Positions 1-8,607 of a stretch of 52,329 bases of DNA are shown here, piece after piece. The notes under the pieces are model-generated. The model was not told the origin of the DNA. It saw only the letters and a program-made list of their open reading frames with translations, and did no database searches. Where the stretch lies: positions 1-52,329 of the forward strand of contig PBNK01000017.1 in assembly GCA_002723085.1 (NCBI GenBank), written 5' to 3'. This stretch comes from Crocinitomicaceae bacterium (lineage in GTDB: Bacteria > Bacteroidota > Bacteroidia > Flavobacteriales_D > Parvicellaceae). The translations under genes were made by a program, and so were the position numbers. Every line of letters begins with the position of its first letter. Position 1 is the stretch's first letter.

Positions 1-1
1 A

Positions 2-580
2 GAACCATCATTAGGTTTAGGATACCCTATTGATGCTCTTCCAGCATTAAAAAGGATTAAAAGATACTTTGAGCCAGGAGATGAGGAAGCATTGAAATTT
101 AAATTTGATTTTATTGGACTACAAAACTACTTTAGGGTTGTTGGTAAAAAAAGCTTGTTTCCTCCTTTTTTATGGGCAAAACAAGTTGATGCTGAAAATA
201 GAAATGTTCCTATGAACGAGATGAAATTCGAAGTATATCCTGAGGGGATTTATAAAATCTTAAAACAATTTTCTAAATACAATATAAATAATATCATTAT
301 AACAGAAAATGGAGTATGTTATAAAGATGAGGTTAAAAACGGGAGGATTAATGATAAGCAAAGAATTCAGTTTTTTGAGAGTTATCTTTCTAATGTTTTA
401 AAAGCAAAGAATGAAGGTGTACCAGTTAATGGTTATTTCGTTTGGAGCTTAACTGATAATTTTGAGTGGAGTGAAGGCTATGATCCAAGATTTGGTTTGG
501 TACACATAGATTTTCAAACTCAGGAAAGAAAAATTAAAGATTCTGGTTACTGGTTTAAAGATTTTTTAAACTTGATTTGA
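2..580 (+). CDS. GH1 beta-glucosidase, C-terminal part (truncated by window edge)
   Basis: Glycoside hydrolase family 1 enzyme that cleaves beta-linked glucosides or related sugars by a retaining mechanism. The frame is open from base 2, so the start lies outside the window and only about 192 codons are seen. Visible family signatures are the DFIGLQNYF stretch of the barrel, the nucleophile motif ITENG (the Glu is the catalytic nucleophile in this family), and the C-terminal block with VNGYFVWSLTDNFEW and FGLVHIDF, which forms the sugar-binding -1 subsite. The reading frame continues unbroken to TGA at 578-580. An internal TTG at 92 is not a credible start because conserved barrel sequence precedes it. 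The exact substrate cannot be told from this part. Confidence 0.93.
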   Translation, partial: EPSLGLGYPIDALPALKRIKRYFEPGDEEALKFKFDFIGLQNYFRVVGKKSLFPPFLWAKQVDAENRNVPMNEMKFEVYPEGIYKILKQFSKYNINNIIITENGVCYKDEVKNGRINDKQRIQFFESYLSNVLKAKNEGVPVNGYFVWSLTDNFEWSEGYDPRFGLVHIDFQTQERKIKDSGYWFKDFLNLI

Positions 581-647
581 ATTCTGAACTGAAATTTAAA
601 TCAATAATAACTAACTCACCTGAACAAAGACTATGCAGTTTTTGATA

Positions 648-668
648 AGATAGTTTCTTAAACTGTCT
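648..668 (+). terminator. Weak hairpin after the GH1 gene
   Basis: A 9-bp stem with one G-U wobble (AGATAGTTT / AAACTGTCT) and a CTT loop lies 67 bp after the glucosidase stop. No good T-run follows, so it may be an inefficient terminator or chance. The rest of the 581-837 gap shows nothing I recognise. Confidence 0.25.
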
Positions 669-837
669 CTTAATATTGATGGTTATAAATAGAAATAGGA
701 TTAAAAAAAAAGGTAGGGTTCTTATACTTTTTGATGTGAATAAAATTTTCGATATATAAATGTATCAGAATAAATTAAAAGGGGTATTTAGCTTAAAGCC
801 ATTCAGTATAGAACTCTAGATAGAATAAATCTTTGAA

Positions 838-3015
838 TTAGTTAGAAACCTCTGATTTAGCACGTTGATCTTTCACATCATAAGCTTTATATAGCGAACC
901 ATAATAAGTTTGCTCAATTAGATTTCTTAAATAATTTTGATATTCATCTACTTTAGAACTGAAATCAGTAGTTTCATTTGTTTTTGCATTGTTTCTCATC
1001 AATACTTTAACAATGTATAGTCCAGATTCTCCTTCAATAATTGAAGACGTTTCATTTTCATTCATATGAAATATTTTGGCAATTAATTTTGGCTCAGGCA
1101 ATTGCTGGTAATTATTACCAATATTTCTGTCAGAATATTTAACATTCTTAAAATTAGATTTAAGATTCAAGGATTTAGCTATGGTATCCATGGAAGTTTT
1201 AGAATCTATTTTATTATTGTTTATAAAATATTCAGCTTTTAATTTGTTTTTAACTTCAGGTTCCATAATTGATTTTAGATTATTAAACCTAATGTCATTT
1301 TCAATTATTTTTTCTTTTAAAACTGCAATTGCAATTTGGTTTTCTGAAATATCTTCAGGTTCCATTATATGACCAACTTCATTATTAAAAGCCCATTTTG
1401 CAATGTTAATGTCTCTGTTCAGTTCATAGGGGCCATATAATCCTAAACTAGTATATTGAAGCCGTCCATTATTGTCAAATGTAACTTGAGGAAATTCTAG
1501 TTTTACATTTCCAGATTCTTTTACAATTAACCCGAACTCTTCAGCCGCTTCATTAAATGAAGTTTTTTTAGCTAAATCATAAAAACTTCTAGCTACCGAA
1601 TCATAAAATTCATTTCTTGTTGTTTCACTAACTTGAATATTTCTATCTTTAATTGCTAGTTTATTAAAAGCTCCCATTCTTTTCCCCAAAACTTGAATTA
1701 TATGATAACCATAAGTAGTTTTAACTACTCCAGATTTTCCAGCTGAATTGTTAAAGCTAAAATCTTCAAATTCTGGGACCATTTGACCTTTTGGAAACCA
1801 AGCGTATACTCCTCCGTTGGCTACAGAGGCTTGGTCATCTGAATATTTAGTAACAAGTGAGTTGAATTTACTAGAATCTAATCTTATAGCATATAAAATA
1901 CTATCTGCTAATTTTTTGTTTTTGGAGTCATTCAAGTCTCCTTCTCTAGAGTTTATTAAAATGTGTCTTACTTTAGCTTGCTCTCCTTGAACGCTATCAA
2001 GTACTTTAATTAGTTGAACTTTATCAATATTAACAAAAGGGCCAATAACATCACCTTTACTTGAGTTTTCAATTTTCTGGTCAATAAGGTTAGAAAATTT
2101 TCCACCCTTATAATTAGGCTCAAAGTATATGCCATAGCTTTGAGCAAAAGCAGAGTCATTTATAAACTTATTATCATTATTAGCATCTTCAAATATTGTT
2201 TTAACGTCATCTAAAACTTTTTTTGCTTCTTCTTTGTCTCCTTCAGAGGGCTTGATATTTAAAACAACATAGTCGTATTTTACAATATCATTTTTTAAAA
2301 GATATTCCCATTTTGCTTCATATCTATGATTTGTAAAATAGCTTTCTCTGTTTTCATCATTTAAATCCACTACCGAGTCAGGAATTTCTTGATATGGTTT
2401 AAAAATGTAACTGATTTCTGCATTGGTTTGCTCTTCAATGAAATTTCTTTTTCCTTCTTCATAAGTTCCTAAAACACCATACTTTATCATAGCCCTATAT
2501 TTATCCCTAGAACGACTTGTTTTCAAGTCATTTTCAATGAATATTTGTGTTCGAACATCTCGATTAGAAATTTGATTTTTCCAGTTTATGAAGTCATCAA
2601 TAGTATCTCCTTTTATATAGTTTTCTTTTTCTTTAGTAGGCAAGTGATGACTTTCATTTAGGATGCCGTCATTTAATTCAGCATTAGATACTGTAATTCC
2701 TATTTTTTTAGTTTCTAAAGATAAAATAGTGTCTACAATCATATTCTCGAATACATATGAATTGATATAATCATTTTCGACAACCTTTAGTACTTTGTCT
2801 TTTGCATTTTGTTCTTTAAAGTTAGAGATTCTCGCACTAAGATTCCAGTCTATTGCATTTTGTTCATTTCCATTAAATACAAAGTCAGATTTAGCAGTAG
2901 ATCCGCTAAATTGCTGAAGTATTTTATCTAGTGGAACAATAAAAAGAAATAAGCCTATTCCTACAATTGTTACAACAAGTCCTGATTTTTCTCTGATTTT
3001 ACCTATTATAGCCAT
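838..3015 (-). CDS. ppiD: PpiD/SurA-type peptidyl-prolyl cis-trans isomerase, membrane anchored
   Basis: Periplasmic folding helper for outer-membrane and secreted proteins. The 725-residue protein has a short cytoplasmic N-terminus (MAIIGKIREKSG), one transmembrane segment at about residues 12-28, and a SurA_N-like helical region. A PpiC/parvulin domain lies at about 346-446 (AKVRHILI ... FSFNNSAG ... YGYHIIQV), followed by a second, degenerate parvulin-like region and a long C-terminus. This is the usual layout in Bacteroidota, where the protein is about 700 residues. I place the start at the ATG at 3013-3015. The frame can be extended to a TTG at 3048, but family members begin with the M-A-x-I-x-x-I-R pattern seen here. 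It is transcribed divergently from the protoporphyrinogen oxidase gene. An orthologue of ppiD is the most likely identity; the name follows architecture. Confidence 0.88.
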   Translation of the reverse strand: MAIIGKIREKSGLVVTIVGIGLFLFIVPLDKILQQFSGSTAKSDFVFNGNEQNAIDWNLSARISNFKEQNAKDKVLKVVENDYINSYVFENMIVDTILSLETKKIGITVSNAELNDGILNESHHLPTKEKENYIKGDTIDDFINWKNQISNRDVRTQIFIENDLKTSRSRDKYRAMIKYGVLGTYEEGKRNFIEEQTNAEISYIFKPYQEIPDSVVDLNDENRESYFTNHRYEAKWEYLLKNDIVKYDYVVLNIKPSEGDKEEAKKVLDDVKTIFEDANNDNKFINDSAFAQSYGIYFEPNYKGGKFSNLIDQKIENSSKGDVIGPFVNIDKVQLIKVLDSVQGEQAKVRHILINSREGDLNDSKNKKLADSILYAIRLDSSKFNSLVTKYSDDQASVANGGVYAWFPKGQMVPEFEDFSFNNSAGKSGVVKTTYGYHIIQVLGKRMGAFNKLAIKDRNIQVSETTRNEFYDSVARSFYDLAKKTSFNEAAEEFGLIVKESGNVKLEFPQVTFDNNGRLQYTSLGLYGPYELNRDINIAKWAFNNEVGHIMEPEDISENQIAIAVLKEKIIENDIRFNNLKSIMEPEVKNKLKAEYFINNNKIDSKTSMDTIAKSLNLKSNFKNVKYSDRNIGNNYQQLPEPKLIAKIFHMNENETSSIIEGESGLYIVKVLMRNNAKTNETTDFSSKVDEYQNYLRNLIEQTYYGSLYKAYDVKDQRAKSEVSN

Positions 3016-3194
3016 AAAAGTTTGTCTTAAAAGTTCGCGAATATACAATTGAATAAGGATATATGAAAATTAGTTTTATTAATAAATATTTATAACGATT
3101 GATTGTTATTTTATGATTCAAATTAATTCTTGAGAAAATATTATTTTGTTTATTTATATTTCAGTTCAATTATGGATTTAAATAATGTTTTATT

Positions 3195-4514
3195 TTGAAT
3201 GAAATTAAAGTTAATACTGTCATTATTGGAGCAGGAATTTCAGGTTTAAGTGCAGCTCATTTTTTGTCTAAAAAAAGCAATGATTTTTTAATTTTAGAAT
3301 CTAAAAATCAAGTAGGAGGAATTATCCAAACAGTTATAAAAAATGATTTTATATGTGAAAATGGTCCTAATACTGTATTGCTAAATAATGAAGCAATTGT
3401 TGAAATTCTAAAAGATTGTGGGCTTTGGGATTCAATAAACTATCCCCAAGAATCAAGCAATAAAAACCGTTTTGTTTTAAATAATAATCAATTAATTAAT
3501 ATTCCCACAACATTTTTAAAATTTGTGAAATCTCCAATTCTTTCAATTAAAGGCAAATTGAGAATTTTAAAAGAACTATTTGTAAAGCAGCATAGAGAGA
3601 ATACCAATGTTAGTGAATTCATTACAAAAAGGTTTGGGAAAGAATTTCATGACAATCTAATTGTTCCTTTTGTTTCTGGAATATATGCAGGCGACACCTC
3701 AAAAATGAGTGTGAAACACACTCTTAAAATTTTATGGAATTTAGAACAAACTCATGGAAGTGTGATAAAAGGATTATTTAAAATGAAAAAAAAGAATATT
3801 CAATCTTTTAACCTACCAAATGGAATATCTCAATTAACATTTAAAATTGCTGAAAAACTTAATAAACATCTTAAATGCAATTTTGAAGTTGAACAAATCA
3901 TTAAAAAGAATGGCTTTTATGAAATAATAGGCAATAAAGAAGTTATAACATGTAATAATGTTATTGTAACGGTTCCTGCATATGTTTTGAAAAATATTTT
4001 TTCTAAAGATTATTTATTTAAGGCGTTGGATAAAGTTATTTATTCTGCTGTTGATGTTTTTCATTTTGGTTTTGAAAAGAAAAATATTGAGAATTTAAAA
4101 CAAGGGTTTGGTGTATTAACAAAACCATCAGATAAAAAAAGTTTTTTAGGAATACTTTTTAATTCACGAATATTTAATCATGTTTCTCCTAATGATAAAG
4201 AACTTTTTACTGTGTTAATTGGTGGAGAAAGACAGAAAGAGTTGTGTAAGTTAAGTAAAATAGAACTCAGAAATAAAGTTCTTGCTGAATTAGAGGATAT
4301 AATTCAACATAATGGAAATTTAATTTTTGAAAATCATTACAAATGGGAAAAAGGCATCCCTCAATATAACATGAATCAAGAAAATCTAATTATGGCTATA
4401 AATAAATTTGAATCCAATCATTCCAATTTGAAAATTTTAGGAAATTATTTCAATGGGGTTTCTGTCAGTGATTGCATTATGAAATCTAAACAATATATTG
4501 ATCGTTGTTTTTGA
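3195..4514 (+). CDS. hemY: Protoporphyrinogen/coproporphyrinogen oxidase (FAD dependent)
   Basis: Flavin amine-oxidase-fold enzyme of late haem synthesis that oxidises protoporphyrinogen IX (or coproporphyrinogen III in some bacteria) to the aromatic porphyrin. The 439-residue sequence opens with a Rossmann dinucleotide motif GAGISGLSA and the following ESKNQVGG segment that binds FAD. ENGPNT and the family-typical FVSGIYAGD block follow, and a C-terminal flavin-contact segment ends in NYFNGVSVSDCI. Many flavobacterial annotations call this gene hemG. The start must be the TTG at 3195: the Rossmann motif begins about 12 codons later and there is no ATG between. It is a single gene with about 165 bp before purH. 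The choice between proto- and coproporphyrinogen as substrate is not decided by the sequence. Confidence 0.9.
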   Translation: MNEIKVNTVIIGAGISGLSAAHFLSKKSNDFLILESKNQVGGIIQTVIKNDFICENGPNTVLLNNEAIVEILKDCGLWDSINYPQESSNKNRFVLNNNQLINIPTTFLKFVKSPILSIKGKLRILKELFVKQHRENTNVSEFITKRFGKEFHDNLIVPFVSGIYAGDTSKMSVKHTLKILWNLEQTHGSVIKGLFKMKKKNIQSFNLPNGISQLTFKIAEKLNKHLKCNFEVEQIIKKNGFYEIIGNKEVITCNNVIVTVPAYVLKNIFSKDYLFKALDKVIYSAVDVFHFGFEKKNIENLKQGFGVLTKPSDKKSFLGILFNSRIFNHVSPNDKELFTVLIGGERQKELCKLSKIELRNKVLAELEDIIQHNGNLIFENHYKWEKGIPQYNMNQENLIMAINKFESNHSNLKILGNYFNGVSVSDCIMKSKQYIDRCF

Positions 4515-4623
4515 TGGCTTTATCACATGAAAATTATACATATCAACCTGTTATATTTAATGTTCATAGAGTTGCAATTTTAAACAATAATGAAATAGTT
4601 ATTAACATCGTGAAAATAGGTTG

Positions 4624-4652
4624 TTGATTTTCCTAGAAACTTACTAAAATTG
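4624..4652 (+). promoter_or_regulatory. Candidate purH promoter
   Basis: TTG at 4624-4626, an 18-base spacer, and TAAAATTG at 4645-4652. This is one base away from the Bacteroidota -7 consensus TAnnTTTG and lies about 28 bp before the purH start. It would drive the purH-mre-rodA cluster. A 16-base segment just after it (4655-4670) recurs exactly upstream of secA. Confidence 0.35.
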
Positions 4653-4680
4653 TCGTTTTTTTAACCTAAAATTTATTCAA

Positions 4681-6210
4681 TTGTCAAAAGAACGAAAAAT
4701 AAAGAGTGCACTTATATCTGTTTTCTCCAAGGATGGGCTTGATGAAATAGTTCATAAACTCAATGATTTAGGGGTTTCAATATACTCAACTGGTGGTACC
4801 CAATCTCACATAGAAAAATTAGGGGTTGAGGTGAATGCTGTCGAATCATTAACTTCTTACCCTTCAATTCTAGGGGGAAGAGTTAAAACTTTGCATCCCA
4901 AGGTTTTTGGTGGGATTCTAAGCAGAAGGGAATTAGATAGTGATGTTTTACAACTTGAAGAGTATGAAATTCCAGAAATTGATTTAGTAATAGTAGATTT
5001 ATATCCATTTGAGGATACTGTAAAATCTGGTGCTGATCATCAAGATGTCATTGAAAAAATAGATATTGGCGGAATATCATTAATAAGAGCTGCAGCTAAA
5101 AATTATAAAGATGTTGTTATTGTGTCCTCAAAAGAAGAATATTCGAAATTTTCTTCTTTATTGACGGATAATAATGGCTCTACATCTTTAGAAGAAAGAA
5201 AATATTTTGCAAAAAAAGCATTTGAAGTTTCTTCAAATTATGACCAGCATATATTTAATTATTTTTCAGACAATAAAAATAATTCTATTTATCTTGATAT
5301 GAAAAAATCAACTCCACTTAGATATGGTGAAAATCCTCATCAAAAAGGGTGGTTTGCTGGAGATTTAGATGATTTATTCACTCAATTAAATGGGAAAGCA
5401 TTATCATACAATAATTTGCTAGATATTGATGCAGCAGTTATGTTAATGAAAGATTTTGCAAATGATGACCCTACATTTGCTATACTAAAGCATAATAATG
5501 CTTGTGGGTTAGCAACTAGAAAAACACTTTCAGAAGCATATTCTTCAGCTTTAGAAGCTGATCCTGTCTCAGCTTTTGGAGGCATACTAATTTCTAACAG
5601 GGAGATTGACATTGAAACGGCAAATAAAATAAATGAGCTTTTTTGTGAAGTAGTTATTGCTCCTTCTTATAGTGAAAACGCAATTGATTTGTTGAAAAGC
5701 AAAAAGAACAGAATTATTCTTGTTCAAAAGGATACATTGTTCCCAGATTCATTAATTAGAACTTGTTTAAATGGATTCTTAGTTCAGGATAAAGATTTAT
5801 CAATTGAAAATGAAAATGATTTTTCATTGGAAACTCTAAAAGAGCCCTCAAAAAATCAAATTCAAGATTTGTGCTTTGCTAATAAGATAGTTAAACATAC
5901 TAAGTCTAACACCATTGTACTAGCTAAAAATAGTCAGTTATTTGCAAGTGGGACTGGACAAACTTCAAGGGTTGATGCTTTAAAGCAAGCAATTCATAAG
6001 GCTAAAACTTTTGGTTTTGATTTGAAAGATTCTGTAATGGCGTCTGACGCATTTTTCCCATTTCCAGATTGTGTAGAAATTGCAGGAAAAGAAGGGGTAA
6101 GTGCTGTTGTTCAACCAGGAGGTTCAATTAAGGATAAATTATCAATTGATTATTGTAATGAAAATAACATAGCAATGGTTTTTACAGGAAAGAGGCATTT
6201 TAAACATTAA
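4681..6210 (+). CDS. purH: Bifunctional AICAR transformylase/IMP cyclohydrolase
   Basis: Catalyses the last two steps of de novo IMP synthesis in the cytoplasm: formylation of AICAR from 10-formyl-THF and ring closure to IMP. The 509-residue length is typical. The N-terminal MGS-like cyclohydrolase domain (about 1-135) shows the STGGT phosphate loop and the GGRVKTLHP motif. The C-terminal transformylase domain shows LRYGENPHQ, LKHNNACG (catalytic Lys-His) and the terminal SDAFFPFPD and VQPGGS segments. The start is TTG at 4681; no ATG offers itself before the conserved ALISVFSK strand. mreB begins 11 bp after the stop, so the two are probably co-transcribed, a linkage I know from other Bacteroidota. 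Confidence 0.97.
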   Translation: MSKERKIKSALISVFSKDGLDEIVHKLNDLGVSIYSTGGTQSHIEKLGVEVNAVESLTSYPSILGGRVKTLHPKVFGGILSRRELDSDVLQLEEYEIPEIDLVIVDLYPFEDTVKSGADHQDVIEKIDIGGISLIRAAAKNYKDVVIVSSKEEYSKFSSLLTDNNGSTSLEERKYFAKKAFEVSSNYDQHIFNYFSDNKNNSIYLDMKKSTPLRYGENPHQKGWFAGDLDDLFTQLNGKALSYNNLLDIDAAVMLMKDFANDDPTFAILKHNNACGLATRKTLSEAYSSALEADPVSAFGGILISNREIDIETANKINELFCEVVIAPSYSENAIDLLKSKKNRIILVQKDTLFPDSLIRTCLNGFLVQDKDLSIENENDFSLETLKEPSKNQIQDLCFANKIVKHTKSNTIVLAKNSQLFASGTGQTSRVDALKQAIHKAKTFGFDLKDSVMASDAFFPFPDCVEIAGKEGVSAVVQPGGSIKDKLSIDYCNENNIAMVFTGKRHFKH

Positions 6211-6221
6211 AAAATTAAAAA

Positions 6222-7247
6222 ATGGGAATATTCAATGTTTTTACACAAGAGATAGCTATTGATTTAGGGACAGCAAATACTTTAATCATTAATAACGATA
6301 AAGTAGTTGTTGATGAACCTTCAATTGTTGCTATTGATAGGACAACATCAAAGGTTATAGCAATTGGAAGAAGAGCTCAACAGATGCATGGTAAAACACA
6401 TGAGAATATAAAAACAGTTAGGCCATTAAAAGATGGTGTTATAGCTGATTTTCAAGCCGCTGAACATATGATTAGAGGAATGATTAAAATGATGAAAGGT
6501 GGAAGTAGGTTTATTCAGCCTTCTATGAGAATGGTTATTTGTATACCTTCTGGAATTACCGAAGTTGAAAAACGTGCCGTTCAGGATTCAGCAGAACATG
6601 CTGGCGGTAAAGAGGTATACCTTATTCATGAACCAATGGCTGCTGCTATTGGAATAGGTGTGGATGTTGAGGAGCCAATGGGGAACATGATAATTGATAT
6701 TGGGGGAGGAACTTCTGAAATTGCAGTCATAGCATTAGGAGGAATTGTGTGTGATAAATCCATTCGTGTTGCAGGAGATGATTTCACATCTGACATAGAA
6801 GAATACATGCGTAGACAACATAATATTTTAATTGGAGAAAGAACAGCAGAACAAATTAAAATTGAAGTTGGCGCAGCACTTGATGAATTAGAATCACCAC
6901 CAGAAGAATATGCTGTTAGAGGAAGAGATTTAATGACAGGAATTCCAAAAGAAATTTATGTGACCTACAAAGAGATTTCACATGCATTGGATAAATCAAT
7001 ATCTAAAATTGAAGAAGCCATTTTAAGCGCGTTAGAAATGACCCCTCCAGAATTATCTGCTGATATATACAAAACTGGAATTTATTTAGCGGGTGGTGGA
7101 TCAATGCTAAGGGGCTTAGATAAAAGAATATCTCAAAAAACTAAATTACCAGTTCATATTGCTGAAGATCCATTAAGAGCTGTTGCTAGAGGAACTGGAA
7201 TTGCACTAAAAAATATTGACAAGTATCAATTCTTAATTAAAGGTTAA
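6222..7247 (+). CDS. mreB: Rod-shape-determining actin homologue MreB
   Basis: Bacterial actin that forms membrane-associated filaments guiding lateral wall synthesis. The 341 residues carry the actin-superfamily ATP-binding elements: phosphate-1 loop DLGTANT at 14-20, phosphate-2 region IIDIGGGTSE, and adenosine motif YLAGGGSML near the C-terminus. The N-terminus has a short hydrophobic stretch that could contact the membrane. It heads the classic order mreB-mreC-mreD-pbp2-rodA, 11 bp after purH and 21 bp before mreC. Sequence conservation is high and no key residue is missing. Confidence 0.97.
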   Translation: MGIFNVFTQEIAIDLGTANTLIINNDKVVVDEPSIVAIDRTTSKVIAIGRRAQQMHGKTHENIKTVRPLKDGVIADFQAAEHMIRGMIKMMKGGSRFIQPSMRMVICIPSGITEVEKRAVQDSAEHAGGKEVYLIHEPMAAAIGIGVDVEEPMGNMIIDIGGGTSEIAVIALGGIVCDKSIRVAGDDFTSDIEEYMRRQHNILIGERTAEQIKIEVGAALDELESPPEEYAVRGRDLMTGIPKEIYVTYKEISHALDKSISKIEEAILSALEMTPPELSADIYKTGIYLAGGGSMLRGLDKRISQKTKLPVHIAEDPLRAVARGTGIALKNIDKYQFLIKG

Positions 7248-7268
7248 AGAGTAAAATAGAAAATTGTC

Positions 7269-8099
7269 ATGCGAAATATAATTCGAATCCTCCAGAAATA
7301 TAGAAATTTCTTTTTTTTTCTGGCTCTTGAATTAGTTTCTTTTCTATTTATTTTTAGTTGGAGAAATAGTTATCACCATAGCGCCTTTATTAGTGCTAGT
7401 AATTCTCTAACAGGGTTTGTTTATGAAACCAAATCTTCTGTTTTAAACTATTTTAATTTAAAAGCCATTAATGAAGAACTTCATTCTGAAAACCAATTAT
7501 TAAGAGAAAAATTACATAATCAAGAAATTAAACTTGGTAAAAAATTTCTTAAAATAAACGATTCGCTTTATTTGAGAAATTATAAATTTTTAAAGGTGGA
7601 AGTGATTAATTCTCAATTTAAATACGTAGAAAATTCTGTATTATTAAACAAAGGAATAAAGAATGGAGTAAATAAAAATATGGGAGTTATTGGAGTTAAT
7701 GGTGTTATAGGAATAATAAATAATGTAAGTTCTTATTATTCTTCAGTAACTCCAGTTATTAATCCAAAATTTACACTTTCAGTTGTTCATGAATCTTCTT
7801 CAACATGGGGGGATTTATATTGGGTTTCAAACGTTAATAATTATTTAACAGCAACAATTAATAATTTTCCAAATTATACTGATATAAATAAAGGAGATTA
7901 TTTTGTGACGACAGGTTCTGATGGGGTTTTTCCTAAAGGAATTCCAGTAGGAAAAGTTAAAAGTTTTTCAAAGAATACAGAAACACAAATGATGCAAATA
8001 GAAATCTCTCTTTCTGAAGATTTTTCTAATATAAAAAGAGGGTTTGTAGTCTTCAATAGCGTTAAAGAAGAACTATTTAATTACAAACAAAATGAGTAA
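7269..8099 (+). CDS. mreC: Rod-shape-determining protein MreC
   Basis: Inner-membrane elongasome scaffold that links MreB filaments to PBP2 in the periplasm. The 276-residue protein has one N-terminal transmembrane helix (about 14-30), a predicted coiled coil (about 62-92, rich in E/N/L heptads) and the two small beta-barrel domains. Recognisable family stretches are VLLNKGIKNGV, MGVIGVNGVIG and VTTGSDGVFPKGIPVG. Its last codons overlap the mreD start by 8 bp, which implies translational coupling. Its identity is supported both by motifs and by its place in the mre cluster. Confidence 0.93.
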   Translation: MRNIIRILQKYRNFFFFLALELVSFLFIFSWRNSYHHSAFISASNSLTGFVYETKSSVLNYFNLKAINEELHSENQLLREKLHNQEIKLGKKFLKINDSLYLRNYKFLKVEVINSQFKYVENSVLLNKGIKNGVNKNMGVIGVNGVIGIINNVSSYYSSVTPVINPKFTLSVVHESSSTWGDLYWVSNVNNYLTATINNFPNYTDINKGDYFVTTGSDGVFPKGIPVGKVKSFSKNTETQMMQIEISLSEDFSNIKRGFVVFNSVKEELFNYKQNE

Positions 8100-8607
8100 T
8101 CTAATTAAAAATATCAGTTGGTTTTTCGGATTGATTTTATTTCAGATTTTAATCTTAGATGAAATTGATATAGGGCCTTATTCTGTTTATTTTTCACCAA
8201 TGCTATTTTCATATCTTATTTTAAGATTAAAATTAGATATAAGTGTTTCAATTTTGTTGTTATATGCTTTTTTAATTGGGATAACAGTTGACATATTTAA
8301 AGACACTATTGGTTTAAATGCGGCTGCGTTATTGTTTGTTGCTATACTGAGAAAGTATTTTTTATCAATAATTTCTGAAAGAGATGAATTTGATTCAATG
8401 GTTGAATTAGATTTTTTTAATCTAGGATTTGTTCGTTATTTAATTTATTTCGGTTTGGGAATGATAACTCATCATTTTGTGTTTGCATTAATTGAGGGAT
8501 TTTCATTTAACGGTTTCTTATTTTTATTATACAAATCATTAATAAATACATTTTTTGCTTTAGCAATATTATTTTTCATTCAATACTTGATAATTAAGAA
8601 AAAGTAA
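8092..8607 (+). CDS. mreD: Rod-shape-determining protein MreD
   Basis: Small integral membrane partner of the elongasome. It has 171 residues that are almost entirely hydrophobic, with about five or six predicted transmembrane helices, and conserved features such as GPYSVYFSPM and a FLIGITVDIF stretch. It overlaps mreC by 8 bp, and the PBP2 gene starts on the next base after its stop. Sequence conservation in MreD is generally low, so the call rests on length, topology and position between mreC and PBP2. Confidence 0.9.
   Translation: MSNLIKNISWFFGLILFQILILDEIDIGPYSVYFSPMLFSYLILRLKLDISVSILLLYAFLIGITVDIFKDTIGLNAAALLFVAILRKYFLSIISERDEFDSMVELDFFNLGFVRYLIYFGLGMITHHFVFALIEGFSFNGFLFLLYKSLINTFFALAILFFIQYLIIKKK

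Noticed and set aside
680-760. A 26-codon ATG ORF in the gap after the GH1 gene
   Set aside because: No ribosome-binding or promoter signal, and the composition is like random AT-rich DNA.
5382-5612. Minus-strand ORF inside purH, and similar ORFs inside gcvP, secA and the T9SS genes
   Set aside because: They lie wholly within strongly conserved genes in other frames and show no domain or start signal.
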